A DNA stretch of 64,000 nucleotides, from assembly GCF_017353415.1 (NCBI RefSeq), contig NZ_JAFMPX010000001.1:124001-188000 (forward strand), given 5' to 3'. Below, piece after piece: positions 33,577 to 42,029 of the stretch (position 1 is its first letter; each line of letters opens with the position of its first letter). The stretch is from Arthrobacter sp. E3 (GTDB lineage Bacteria; Actinomycetota; Actinomycetes; Actinomycetales; Micrococcaceae). A model generated the notes under the pieces. It ran no database searches, had not been told where the DNA came from, and saw only the letters and a program-made list of their open reading frames with translations. Made by a program: the position numbers and the translations under genes.

Positions 33577-36216
33577 TCACCTATCGGCGTCATGCAAGGA
33601 TTTCACCGGCTCCGACGGGTGCGAAGGGCTTGTGGCCTGTGAGCCGGGCTGTGAGCTGGGTCCTTTCGCCTTTACCCTGCTGGGGCGGCGCATGATTTTT
33701 CCCGCAAGGCTAAGACTTTGCTGAACCGACACCTTGGGCAGGTAGGCCCTGCCGACGGCGTTGGCGATGCTGGGAAGCGCAGCGGCATCGGGGTAGACCA
33801 TGAACAATGGCTCGTAGCGCGGCTGGAATTTCGATTTGAACGTGAGCAGCGATTTGAAGCCGTAGACAGGTTCAAGAATGGTGCCCAGTTGTTGGAGGAG
33901 CCGGTCCAACGCGGCCCGCCGTTGCTCCGACACATTTGTGGTTTCCCCCTCCCCTGCCGTTTCGATGCGTGCTAATGGCGCTCCGGAGAGGCTAAGGAAT
34001 TCGTACCCGTCATTTTTGCATGACAGCGCGGCTGACGCGATCAGGAACTCTATGCTGGCCCGGAACCCGGTGCTGCGCCGTCGCATGAAGTCCAGAGTCC
34101 ATCCCACAATGGCACCCTCCCGGTAGACGGGCAGCCAGGACGCGATGGCGTGGATGGTGTGTTCCTCGTCAATGGCGAGCAGGCAGCGTACTTCCGGATC
34201 GTTGAGCTCCTCAATGCCGCCCAGAGTAAAGCCCATTTCGGGCATCTTCTTTTCGGCAACCCATTCTTCAGAGATGGCATGGATTTGATCAGCAATGGCC
34301 AGCGGCGCTTCCGGGTAGGAAACCCACTGGGTGCGGATGCCCTCCTTGGTTGCCTTGTTCAACGCCGTTCGAATGTCTTGGAACTTCTTGCCTGTAAAGG
34401 ACAGGTCTGCAAGGTCCAAGATGGTTTCTTGGGCGACTTGCACGGACCCCCAGCCAAGTTCTGCAGTGGCGTCTTTGACGTTCCCGGGCACGGAGTAGAA
34501 GCAGGGGGTCCAACCCTGCTCTGCTGCATGGTTGGTAAATTCATCAATCGTGGTTTCCAGCTCCGCAGGCGGACCCACGGGAGGCCCGAGCGTCAAGGCA
34601 ATACCTGAGATGACCCTGTAGGCAATGAAACTCTTCCCAGAGCCGGAAAACCAGTAGCTGTTCCCGCTCCACTGTGTCATCCACGACAACGAAGAACCTT
34701 CTGTGGCCTTGAGGATGTTCCGGGCACGGAGGGTGTCAGTGCCTTGGGCATCGTGAACTGGCCGTAAAAATGTTCTCAGGATCAGAACAGCCGCAATGAG
34801 CCAAAAAGTGATACCGATTCCTTCGTAAAGGATCACGGCGGCCCCACTTTGCGGAAAGAAGGCCGGGGACAGATCCAGCAAGTACCCCAGCGGGAGGAAA
34901 CGATCCGGCAGGTCCGCCAGCAGTTCCGGGAGCCCCGGCACGGGCGTGAAGCCTGACGCCAGTGCCAGCCCGGCCAGCACGTATACGGCCGACAGGATTG
35001 CGGCAGTACAAAAAAGGAGGCTCAGGAAGAGGGTTCGGTAGGTTTTTGGTGGTGCATTGACGCGAAAGTGTCTCCGCGTCAGCAAAAGTAGAGCCACCAG
35101 CAGTACCGGCAACAGAAGGGGCAGTATCAGGCTCAAGGGGTGGCGGTACGAAGTGACATCTATAGCCCCCAAGCCCTCATTTGGTGACGTGGTTGAGGCA
35201 GCAGACATCAGCGCAGCGACAATGTAGCTGCCAGCCAGGATGGCGAGGCCCCCTTGGACGACCACCGCAGCGTACCAAGCAAAAAGACGGCCACGGCGCA
35301 GGCCGTCGGCGATGATCAACAGCAGCACAGACGGCAGAATCGCCATGAAAATACCGCCAGCACCGGCACGGAGCTGCAATTGCGCTGCGGCACAGTCCTG
35401 AACTTGGGTCGGGTCAGAGCACAGAGTTTGAAGCGTTTGTGGATCCACTGTTTGGATGTTGGTGAAAAGAAATCGCAGAACAGACAGAGGTCCGACGGCG
35501 TGCGGCAGCAAACCTGACAGGACCGGTCCCGCTGCGGATGCGGCCACAATAAGCGCAACCAGAACCCTGGCTTCTCGGCGGGAGGAAACCGGAACACTGA
35601 TCCGGGGGACGCGGCCGAAGAGCACTGGGCCAAGGAAGACACCCACCGTGGCGGCCGCAAGCCGGACCAAATCAGGGAAGGAACCGCTGTACAGCGCGAG
35701 CAGCAACAACAAGGCGAAGAAAGTCAGCCTGAAGCGCCGGCGCCACAGCACCCCCAGGGTTGTCGTTGCAGCCAAGGCCGCACCGAACACGAAGGCTGAA
35801 GGGCCCAGATAGGAGTGTGTCAGCAGTTGCGCCGACCAGCTGCCCATCAGAGTGTGAATCCCATGCACCATAGCGATGGTTATCAGGATTCCCGCTGCTT
35901 GGGTGGCTAATCCAGCGATAAGAAAGCGCAGGCTTTCCAAACGGCGTTCAGCCGGGATACCTACAATCAACAGCAGAACTGTCCCCACCAGATAACCGCT
36001 TAACCCCCGCTCCCAAAATACAGAAGTGAAGACTGTCCACCATTGTTCGGGTAGAGACGACGGCGTGGCAACCATCGCAGATCGCCATGGTCCATGGTGC
36101 GCGGAGAGCACTGTGCCTGTCAGCAGCACCGGCAGCCACAGCAACACGACGAAAGCCCAGGTTGCCGGCGCGTGCCTCCACGTCTTGAACACGCCGAGTA
36201 GGCCGCTGACTTTCAT
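33577..36216 (-). CDS. MprF-like lipid aminoacyltransferase (DUF2156) with polytopic membrane half
   Basis: MprF-type proteins transfer an amino acid from tRNA to phosphatidylglycerol or another lipid and flip it, lowering surface negative charge. The 879-residue product has an N-terminal half with about 12-14 membrane helices (to about residue 520, the first part rhomboid-like) and a C-terminal cytosolic DUF2156 domain (about 545-850): SSLSWMTQWSGNSYWFS, GKSFIAYRV, LTLGPPVGPPAE, PCFYSVPGN, FTLGGIEELNDPE, WTLDFMRRR and EFLSLSGAPLA. ATG 36216 is preferred; an in-frame extension to 36297 is not family-like. A CTCAG-N6-CTCAG box in its own orientation lies upstream, shared with the divergent response regulator. 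The amino acid and lipid are unknown. Confidence 0.85.
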   Translation of the reverse strand: MKVSGLLGVFKTWRHAPATWAFVVLLWLPVLLTGTVLSAHHGPWRSAMVATPSSLPEQWWTVFTSVFWERGLSGYLVGTVLLLIVGIPAERRLESLRFLIAGLATQAAGILITIAMVHGIHTLMGSWSAQLLTHSYLGPSAFVFGAALAATTTLGVLWRRRFRLTFFALLLLLALYSGSFPDLVRLAAATVGVFLGPVLFGRVPRISVPVSSRREARVLVALIVAASAAGPVLSGLLPHAVGPLSVLRFLFTNIQTVDPQTLQTLCSDPTQVQDCAAAQLQLRAGAGGIFMAILPSVLLLIIADGLRRGRLFAWYAAVVVQGGLAILAGSYIVAALMSAASTTSPNEGLGAIDVTSYRHPLSLILPLLLPVLLVALLLLTRRHFRVNAPPKTYRTLFLSLLFCTAAILSAVYVLAGLALASGFTPVPGLPELLADLPDRFLPLGYLLDLSPAFFPQSGAAVILYEGIGITFWLIAAVLILRTFLRPVHDAQGTDTLRARNILKATEGSSLSWMTQWSGNSYWFSGSGKSFIAYRVISGIALTLGPPVGPPAELETTIDEFTNHAAEQGWTPCFYSVPGNVKDATAELGWGSVQVAQETILDLADLSFTGKKFQDIRTALNKATKEGIRTQWVSYPEAPLAIADQIHAISEEWVAEKKMPEMGFTLGGIEELNDPEVRCLLAIDEEHTIHAIASWLPVYREGAIVGWTLDFMRRRSTGFRASIEFLIASAALSCKNDGYEFLSLSGAPLARIETAGEGETTNVSEQRRAALDRLLQQLGTILEPVYGFKSLLTFKSKFQPRYEPLFMVYPDAAALPSIANAVGRAYLPKVSVQQSLSLAGKIMRRPSRVKAKGPSSQPGSQATSPSHPSEPVKSLHDADR

Positions 36217-36412
36217 CACAGGGCCGGCACTGTAGGCGTAGTCGGCCAGATACCGGTGGGGACAGTATTTCGGATGGTGACACCGAGCCCTAACCACCAG
36301 GAGCGAAGGTCTGACCGCAGGCGCCTATTAGCCGAAATTGCCGAGACTGGGTAGGGAAACATGATCTTCCTGATCTGCTGTGCGAAGTTGCTGTCAGCCT
36401 GCCACCTACTTC

Positions 36413-36428
36413 CTGAGAGGGTCCTGAG
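36413..36428 (-). promoter_or_regulatory. Response-regulator box facing the MprF-like gene
   Basis: The minus strand reads CTCAG-GACCCT-CTCAG: two 5-bp direct repeats 11 bp apart. An 11-nt gap leads to CAGGCT (36401-36396), a weak -10 of xANNNT form. Same element as at 36439, 38636 and 40145. Confidence 0.6.
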
Positions 36429-36438
36429 GGAACTTTCT

Positions 36439-36454
36439 CTCAGTTACTTCTCAG
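36439..36454 (+). promoter_or_regulatory. Response-regulator box facing the response-regulator gene
   Basis: CTCAG-TTACTT-CTCAG, period 11 bp, followed after exactly 11 nt by CATACT (36466-36471), the likely -10. It suggests autoregulation. Confidence 0.65.
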
Positions 36455-36494
36455 CCCAGTCCAGCCATACTGTCTATAGGACGGAAGGATGCAG

Positions 36495-37181
36495 ATGCGG
36501 ATTCTATTGGTGGAAGACGAAAAGTTGCTGGCCGAAACAGTTCGCCGCGGCTTAATAAACGAGGGTTTCGTAGTGGAGGTGGTCCATGACGGTGTCAGCG
36601 GGCTCTGGGCCGCCACCGAGAACCCCTACGACGTGATTCTCTTGGATTTGATGCTGCCCTTGAAGAATGGCTACGACGTACTCAAGGAAATCCGCGCACG
36701 CAAGATCTGGACCCCTGTGATGATGCTGACCGCCAAGGATGGGGAGTACGACCAGACTGATGCCTTTGACCTGGGTGCCGATGACTATCTGACGAAGCCC
36801 TTTAGCTTTCTCGTGCTGGTGGCCCGGCTTCGGGCTTTGATCCGGCGTGGCGCACCGGAGCGCCCGGTGGTCATGACATTGGGGACTTTGCGGATGGATC
36901 CCATGAACCGCAGCGTTCATCGCGGCGATAAGGCCATCTCCTTGACCGCAAGAGAATATGGGCTGTTGCAATTCTTGATGCGCCGGCACGATCAGGTGGT
37001 TTCCAAAGCCGAAATTCTCGACAACGTCTGGGATCCGGCCTTTGAAGGCGGTGACAACGTGGTGGAAGTCTACATAGGCTACTTGCGTCGCAAAGTCGAC
37101 GTCCCATTCAATTTATCCACTCTGTCCACTGTCCGCGGCATGGGTTACCTTCTCACTGCAGATCGGGATTCTGCAGTGTAG
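36495..37181 (+). CDS. OmpR/PhoB-family response regulator
   Basis: The 228-residue protein has a receiver domain (MRILLVEDEKLLAE, phosphoacceptor Asp in VILLDLMLPLKNGYDV, Thr in MMLTAKDG, Lys in DDYLTKPFSF) and a C-terminal winged helix (LTAREYGLLQFLMRRHDQVV, then VVEVYIGYLRRKVD). ATG 36495 is preferred over ATG 36489 because GGAAGG lies 6 nt before it. Its last 29 bp overlap the 3' end of the convergently transcribed kinase, an unusual arrangement. Phased direct repeats upstream of four nearby units match how this class binds DNA. The signal is unknown; neighbours suggest envelope stress or cationic peptides. Confidence 0.93.
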   Translation: MRILLVEDEKLLAETVRRGLINEGFVVEVVHDGVSGLWAATENPYDVILLDLMLPLKNGYDVLKEIRARKIWTPVMMLTAKDGEYDQTDAFDLGADDYLTKPFSFLVLVARLRALIRRGAPERPVVMTLGTLRMDPMNRSVHRGDKAISLTAREYGLLQFLMRRHDQVVSKAEILDNVWDPAFEGGDNVVEVYIGYLRRKVDVPFNLSTLSTVRGMGYLLTADRDSAV

Positions 37182-38583
37182 GACTGGTGGGCAGGTGTAG
37201 TTCGAAGCGGCAGTCGCCGGTAGGGGTTTGCGTTGTGGTGATGGTGCCGTGGTGGGCTGCCATGATTCCTGCTGCGATGGCCAATCCCAGTCCGCTGCCT
37301 CCGCTTTCGCGTGAGCGGCTTTCATCCAGGCGCACGAAACGCTCAAAGATCCTTTCACGGTCATCCTCGGGTACGGGGTCTCCGTCATTGTCGATGACCA
37401 CTACCACCGCATCCGGGCTGGCGGTGAGCTCTATGGTGATCGCGGATCGGGCATGGCGGTCAGCGTTGTCCAGGACATTGCGCAGCACCTGTCCCAGACG
37501 ATGGGTGTCCCCGGTGACCCTGGCCGGAACCAGGCTCGCTTTGATGGCGTGTGAGGTCAGCGGCCGCAGCCGACGAATTTCGGTGGCCAGAACGTCGTCG
37601 AGGTCAACATCTTCGGCCATAACGTGGATACCACCATCGTTGGCTTTGGCCAACGTCAGCAGATCATCAACCAAGTAGCGCATACGCGCCGTTTCCCCGC
37701 TGAGCATGTCTTGGAGCCCGCGCCAGGTTTCCCCGCTCGGGTCCGCTGCAGCGATTTCCAGCCCCGCACTAATAGTGGCAAGCGGGCTGCGCAGCTCATG
37801 GCTGGCATCGGAAACAAACCGGCGCTGCTCAGCATCGGAAGCTTGAAGCTTGTCCAGCATCGAGTTCATGGTCTGGGCAAGGCGGTGAATTTCATCATGG
37901 GTGACGGGAACTTCCACCCGTTCACTGAGCCGGCTGGCGTTAATGCGGGCAACCTGGCCACGGATCCTCTCAACCTGACGCAGGGATCTGCCCACTAAAA
38001 ACCACACCGCGGCGCCAACCACCACCAACAACAAAGGTGTTGCCCCGAGCAGGAACCACGCCACCGTAGCTACAGAGTCCGCCTGGATCTGGACCGTCGA
38101 TGCGACAATCACCGTGAAACTGCCTTCATCGGTTTGCACCCCGCTGGCCACGATCAAGAACTCATCGGTGTCTCCGATGCTCTGCAAGCTGGAGACAGAA
38201 TCAGTGATCGTTTTCCCGGGACCGGGGCGCAACTCTGACAGCGCAGACTTCTCTGCCGATTTTTCCGAGGAGGCGACCACTTTTCCTTGCGCGTCAATAA
38301 TCTGCACATACTGGCCGCCTCGTGCAGTGGCGGCCATTGATTGCGCGGCCTCGGAAACATCATGGGCGGCGATCAGGGCCACCACATCCGCCGCCTTGCT
38401 CTTCGCTACCGTTTCAGTGGCGGCAATCAAAGATGTCTGCAAAAGCACCAACAACAACACACCACCTGCAACCAGTGCGAGGGCAACAACGGTGATGGCC
38501 GTCGCCGTCGCCCTTTTACGCACACCCCAAGCACGCCGCAACCGCCGTCGGGAGAAGGGCAGCCGCAAGCGAAGTCGTGTCAT
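37153..38583 (-). CDS. Sensor histidine kinase
   Basis: The 476-residue membrane kinase has an Arg-rich N-terminus, membrane helix 1 (about residues 27-50), an extracytoplasmic sensor of about 120 residues (QYVQIIDAQGKVVASSEKS), helix 2 (about 172-195), HAMP, HisKA with the phospho-His in SDASHELRSPLATIS, and HATPase_c with VLRNVLDNADRHA, VIDNDGDPVPEDD and SGGSGLGLAIA. Convergent with its probable partner regulator, overlapping by 29 bp at the stops. The leader holds the inverted repeat TGTGCAA/TTGCACA (38598-38618) and the start codon lies in CATGGTTCAACCATG. I saw no CTCAG box facing this gene. Confidence 0.93.
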   Translation of the reverse strand: MTRLRLRLPFSRRRLRRAWGVRKRATATAITVVALALVAGGVLLLVLLQTSLIAATETVAKSKAADVVALIAAHDVSEAAQSMAATARGGQYVQIIDAQGKVVASSEKSAEKSALSELRPGPGKTITDSVSSLQSIGDTDEFLIVASGVQTDEGSFTVIVASTVQIQADSVATVAWFLLGATPLLLVVVGAAVWFLVGRSLRQVERIRGQVARINASRLSERVEVPVTHDEIHRLAQTMNSMLDKLQASDAEQRRFVSDASHELRSPLATISAGLEIAAADPSGETWRGLQDMLSGETARMRYLVDDLLTLAKANDGGIHVMAEDVDLDDVLATEIRRLRPLTSHAIKASLVPARVTGDTHRLGQVLRNVLDNADRHARSAITIELTASPDAVVVVIDNDGDPVPEDDRERIFERFVRLDESRSRESGGSGLGLAIAAGIMAAHHGTITTTQTPTGDCRFELHLPTSPTLQNPDLQ

Positions 38584-38597
38584 GGTTCAACCATGCC

Positions 38598-38618
38598 TGT
38601 GCAAGTGACTTTTGCACA
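38598..38618. promoter_or_regulatory. Inverted repeat in the kinase leader
   Basis: TGTGCAA, a 7-nt spacer, then TTGCACA: a perfect 7+7 palindrome starting 15 bp upstream of the kinase ATG. It could be an operator or a leader hairpin. Confidence 0.4.
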
Positions 38619-38635
38619 AACACGAGGACCCATTT

Positions 38636-38672
38636 CTCAGCATCCCCATCAGGAGCCTCAGCATCCTCACAG
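38636..38672 (+). promoter_or_regulatory. Response-regulator box cluster facing the esterase gene
   Basis: CTCAG at 38636 and 38657 with ATCAG (38648) and CACAG (38668) between and after: four half-sites near helical phase. The last pair is CTCAG-CATCCT-CACAG, then an 11-nt gap, then TACAGT (38684-38689) as the -10. Less perfect than the other three boxes. Confidence 0.5.
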
Positions 38673-38812
38673 GAACGCCCCGGTACAGTAGAACCATGGG
38701 ACGGAACCGGCCAGGAACCCCCCATCCTGTCCGGGTCCGACCCATGGTCCTTTCCTGATCCTTCATCAAAGCACCGTTCCCTCCTCTCCCCGGACGTCTG
38801 GAAACCACTGAA

Positions 38813-40129
38813 ATGAATTTTATTTCCAATCTGGATCTGATCTCCGGACCGTTACCGGTGGTACTGGCCGTCCTCGCCTGCATTGCGGGGGCCGTGCTAC
38901 TGCTGCGCTGGAACCGCAGGTGGGCCATTAGCGTGGTTATTGCCGCGGTGTTGGCTGCCATCCTGGCTTGGGCCATCAACTGGTACGTGGTCAACGTTGC
39001 CGCGCTCAGCGCCTATGACCTGCCGCTGCAGGTGATCGCGTGGATTGGCGTGGGCGTGTTTGCCTTCCTGCTGATGGTGTTGCATCTGGTGTCCAGCCGC
39101 TGGTGGCGCAAAATTCTGGCTCCTGTAGCCATGGCCTTGGTTGTCGCTGCCGTAGCCATGCAAGTGAACATCTACTACGGCGCCTACCGCACTGTTGGGG
39201 ACGTTACGGGTGCCAGCACTGCGAACATTTCCCCACTGTCCCCCACCACAGCTGCAAAACAACCGCACTCCGCCCTGCCAACCAAAACTTCCGCCCAAAT
39301 CATTGACAGTTGGGTCAAACCCGCCGGTTTGCCCGCGGCCGGCACCGTAAAATCGGCGCAGATCCCTGGCAGTATTTCAGGTTTCACCGGACGCACCGCA
39401 TACGTCTACCTGCCTCCGGCATATCAAGCCCCAAGCCGGCCCCTGCTGCCAGTGGTGGTCCTCATCCCCGGCCAACCAGGGGGCCCTGCCGACTGGCTGA
39501 AAGCCGGTCAGTTGAAGCAGATCATGGACGCGTTTGCCGCCTCTCATCAGGGCTTGGCACCTGTGGTGGTAGTCCCTGATGTCACGGGAACAGACTCTGC
39601 CAACACCATGTGCATGGACTCACAGATCGCCAAAACAGACAGCTACCTGGCTGTGGATGTCCCAGCCTGGATTAAAAGTACGCTGACGGTCGACCCGAAT
39701 CCGCAGCACTGGGCCGTCGGCGGGTTCTCCTTCGGCGGCACATGCGCGCTGCAGATGGCGACCATGCACCCCAAAACTTATCCCTCCGCTATCGATCTCA
39801 GCGGTGAGGCTGAACCGGCGTTGTCAGCGGACCGGGCCGTAACCATTCAGCAGGCATTTGGCGGCAACACAGCCGCGTTCGACGCTGTTGTCCCGCTCAC
39901 TTTGTTGGCGAAAAACCACTACCCGGACAGCTGGATGTACTTCGCAGCCGGCGCACAAGATGCACGCTTCACCGGATACATGGATCAAGTGTCCACAGCC
40001 GCCAAATCTTCCGGGATGACGATCACCACCCACGGCGTTCTAGGCGCCGGCCACTCCTGGGAGGTACCCGTGAAAGCCATGCCGCTGGCCTTGACGTGGC
40101 TCGCTCCCCGCCTTGGCCTGGCCCACTGA
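38813..40129 (+). CDS. Membrane-anchored esterase (alpha/beta hydrolase, PF00756-like)
   Basis: The 438-residue protein has four N-terminal membrane helices (about residues 10-115), a Ser/Thr/Pro linker, and an extracytoplasmic alpha/beta-hydrolase domain from about residue 185: RTAYVYLPPAYQAPSRPLLP, VVLIPGQPGGPADWL, nucleophile elbow GGFSFGGTCALQ, DLSGEAEP, and His in GAGHSWEV. It resembles the esterase/mycolyltransferase superfamily, but mycolates are not expected in this group. Placed between an MprF-like gene and dedA and behind the same box type, it could cleave aminoacyl esters from lipids; this is a hypothesis. The leader is about 117 nt long from the predicted start site. Confidence 0.82.
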   Translation: MNFISNLDLISGPLPVVLAVLACIAGAVLLLRWNRRWAISVVIAAVLAAILAWAINWYVVNVAALSAYDLPLQVIAWIGVGVFAFLLMVLHLVSSRWWRKILAPVAMALVVAAVAMQVNIYYGAYRTVGDVTGASTANISPLSPTTAAKQPHSALPTKTSAQIIDSWVKPAGLPAAGTVKSAQIPGSISGFTGRTAYVYLPPAYQAPSRPLLPVVVLIPGQPGGPADWLKAGQLKQIMDAFAASHQGLAPVVVVPDVTGTDSANTMCMDSQIAKTDSYLAVDVPAWIKSTLTVDPNPQHWAVGGFSFGGTCALQMATMHPKTYPSAIDLSGEAEPALSADRAVTIQQAFGGNTAAFDAVVPLTLLAKNHYPDSWMYFAAGAQDARFTGYMDQVSTAAKSSGMTITTHGVLGAGHSWEVPVKAMPLALTWLAPRLGLAH

Positions 40130-40144
40130 TGCGCCCTGCACCAT

Positions 40145-40160
40145 CTCAGGTTCCCCTCAG
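40145..40160 (+). promoter_or_regulatory. Response-regulator box facing dedA
   Basis: CTCAG-GTTCCC-CTCAG, period 11, 11 nt before AAAGCT (40172-40177), a weak -10. It lies in the 77-bp gap between the esterase stop and dedA. Confidence 0.62.
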
Positions 40161-40206
40161 CGTTGTCATGGAAAGCTGAGGTTTAGCTGGAAAGGGCGGT
40201 GGCGCC

Positions 40207-40884
40207 ATGATCAACACGATCATCGGATCGGTACTTCAAGTAACACCCGTAGTGGCTTACCTGCTCATCACAGCCTTGGTCTTCGCGGAAGACGCATTAT
40301 TCATCGGGTTCATCATTCCCGGAGCAACTGCCGCCATCCTCGGCGGGGTCATGGCCAGTCAGCACCACCTGCAACTCTGGCTCATCACGGCGTTGGTCGT
40401 TATGGCCGCCATTCTGGGTGACACTGTCGGGTACGAAGCGGGCCGCCACTTTGGGCCGCGGATATTGAATTTTCGTCTGTTGAAGAAGCGCAGCAAACAA
40501 TTGGACCGTGCACGTGAACTCTTGGCACGTCGCGGAGGCACGGCAGTCTTCCTCGGACGATTCACGGCTTTCTTCCGAGCGGTCATGCCGGCTTTGGCTG
40601 GTTTGTCCCACATGCCCTACCGTCGCTTCCTGATCTACAACGCTGCAGGCGGGATCATCTGGGGCACCGCTGCAGTCCTGCTCGGCTATTTCATGGGCAG
40701 CGCCTACCTCAGCCTGGCAAAGAGCATCGGGCATACCGTGACGTTCGCCCTCGTGGGCCTTGCCATCGCCGGTAGCGTCATCTGGCACCTCCGAAAGCGA
40801 CGCAATGCCAGCAAGGAAGAAGGCGCCCGTCCCGCTCTTGGGCTCTCCTCACAAGAGCCGCTTAATCAAGATTCCCGCGTGTAA
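40207..40884 (+). CDS. DedA family membrane protein
   Basis: DedA proteins are polytopic membrane proteins linked to undecaprenyl-phosphate or phospholipid flipping, proton motive force and cationic-peptide resistance. The 225-residue product has the family motifs FAEDALFIGFIIPGATAAILGG, GDTVGYEAGRHFG, RGGTAVFLGRFTAFFRAVMPALAG and NAAGGIIWG, with about five to six spans and a basic cytosolic tail. ATG 40207 lies 4 nt after GGCGGTGG. Its own CTCAG box lies upstream, tying it to the MprF-like gene and the two-component system. Confidence 0.9.
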   Translation: MINTIIGSVLQVTPVVAYLLITALVFAEDALFIGFIIPGATAAILGGVMASQHHLQLWLITALVVMAAILGDTVGYEAGRHFGPRILNFRLLKKRSKQLDRARELLARRGGTAVFLGRFTAFFRAVMPALAGLSHMPYRRFLIYNAAGGIIWGTAAVLLGYFMGSAYLSLAKSIGHTVTFALVGLAIAGSVIWHLRKRRNASKEEGARPALGLSSQEPLNQDSRV

Positions 40885-40982
40885 TCCCGCCATGAAGCCA
40901 CTGTCCACCTCGCAGTGCCGCATGTTCCCGCGGCAATCCATGTACGACGCCGGGTGCCCGGCCAGGTGCCTTCCCGCACGGC

Positions 40983-41007
40983 CGGGCCGGTCGCCGGCAC
41001 CGGCCCG
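40983..41007. terminator. GC-rich hairpin between dedA and the dehydrogenase
   Basis: CGGGCCGGT pairs with ACCGGCCCG over a 7-nt loop, between convergent genes. There is no U-tract; it is a likely bidirectional terminator. Confidence 0.5.
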
Positions 41008-41026
41008 AGCCTACGTTACGTCCGCG

Positions 41027-42025
41027 TTATTGGGCGCCGCGGAACGCTTCCGGGTTGACCGCAAATTCCGGCATTTCCCCCTTGCCGATGGCGATGGCAT
41101 TTCTGGCCGCCAGCACAGCCATCTTTCCGCGCACAGGAACGGTTGCGCTGCCAATGTGCGGCAGCAGCACGGTGTTGGGCAGTTCGGTCAGCCCGGACGC
41201 CAACTCCGGTTCATTCTCATAAACATCCAGTCCGGCCCCGGCAATCACGCCTTCGCGAAGCGCCGTGACCAGGGCGGCCTCGTCAACCACCGGGCCCCGC
41301 GAAGTGTTCACGAGGAAGGCCGAGGGTTTCATGGCTTTCAGCACGGCCGCGTCCACCAGGTGCCGCGTCTGACCATTCAGAGGTACGTGGATGGACAGGA
41401 AATCCGCCTGCGCCACCACTTCGTCCCACGGCAGCTGCCTGACCTTGCCGGCAAACTCGCCTAATTCATCAGCGGAAACAATTCGCTCCTGCGGGGGCCG
41501 CGGCGAGAAGACAACGTCCATGCCAAACGCCAACGCCCGGCGGGCCGTGGCCCGGCCAATCCTGCCGAAGCCGGCCAGGCCCAGCACCTGTCCGGACACA
41601 TCGGCGCCCATCAGCAGCTCTGGGTTCCAACCGGAAAACTGTCCAGAGCGCACCAAGGTGTCGGCCTCAACCACACGCCGGGCTGTGCCAAGTATGAGCA
41701 GCATGGCCACATCCGCGGTGGCATCGGTGAGCACACCCGGGGTGTTTCCCACCAGAATTCCATGCTTGGTGGCTGCCTCCACATCGATGTTGTTGAACCC
41801 CACTGCGTAGTTTGAGACTCCGCGGACCTTGGCAGCCGCCAGTAAATCCGCGTCCACAGTGTCCCCCAGCCGTGAGAGCAGCACGTCAAAATCGCCGCTG
41901 GCACACAACGCTGTCAGTGCGGCAGTGTCCGGAACCTCGGGCAGCAAGGTGACCTCACCGGCGTCGTATAACAATTCCATGCCCGGCTCGGGGATGGCTG
42001 CCGTGAGCAAAATCCTGGGTTTCAT
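41027..42025 (-). CDS. D-isomer-specific 2-hydroxyacid dehydrogenase
   Basis: NAD(P)H-dependent reduction of a 2-oxoacid (glyoxylate/hydroxypyruvate type). The 332-residue protein has the Rossmann motif GLAGFGRIGRATARRAL, and catalytic Arg in NTSRGPVVDE, Glu in DVYENEPEL and His in LLPHIGSAT. NYAVGFNNIDVEAA is typical of the GhrB-like group. ATG 42025 lies 4 nt after the stop of the MFS gene, so they form an operon. An in-frame start at 42049 overlaps that gene and is less likely. The substrate is not determined by the sequence. Confidence 0.9.
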   Translation of the reverse strand: MKPRILLTAAIPEPGMELLYDAGEVTLLPEVPDTAALTALCASGDFDVLLSRLGDTVDADLLAAAKVRGVSNYAVGFNNIDVEAATKHGILVGNTPGVLTDATADVAMLLILGTARRVVEADTLVRSGQFSGWNPELLMGADVSGQVLGLAGFGRIGRATARRALAFGMDVVFSPRPPQERIVSADELGEFAGKVRQLPWDEVVAQADFLSIHVPLNGQTRHLVDAAVLKAMKPSAFLVNTSRGPVVDEAALVTALREGVIAGAGLDVYENEPELASGLTELPNTVLLPHIGSATVPVRGKMAVLAARNAIAIGKGEMPEFAVNPEAFRGAQ

Positions 42026-42029
42026 GCGT

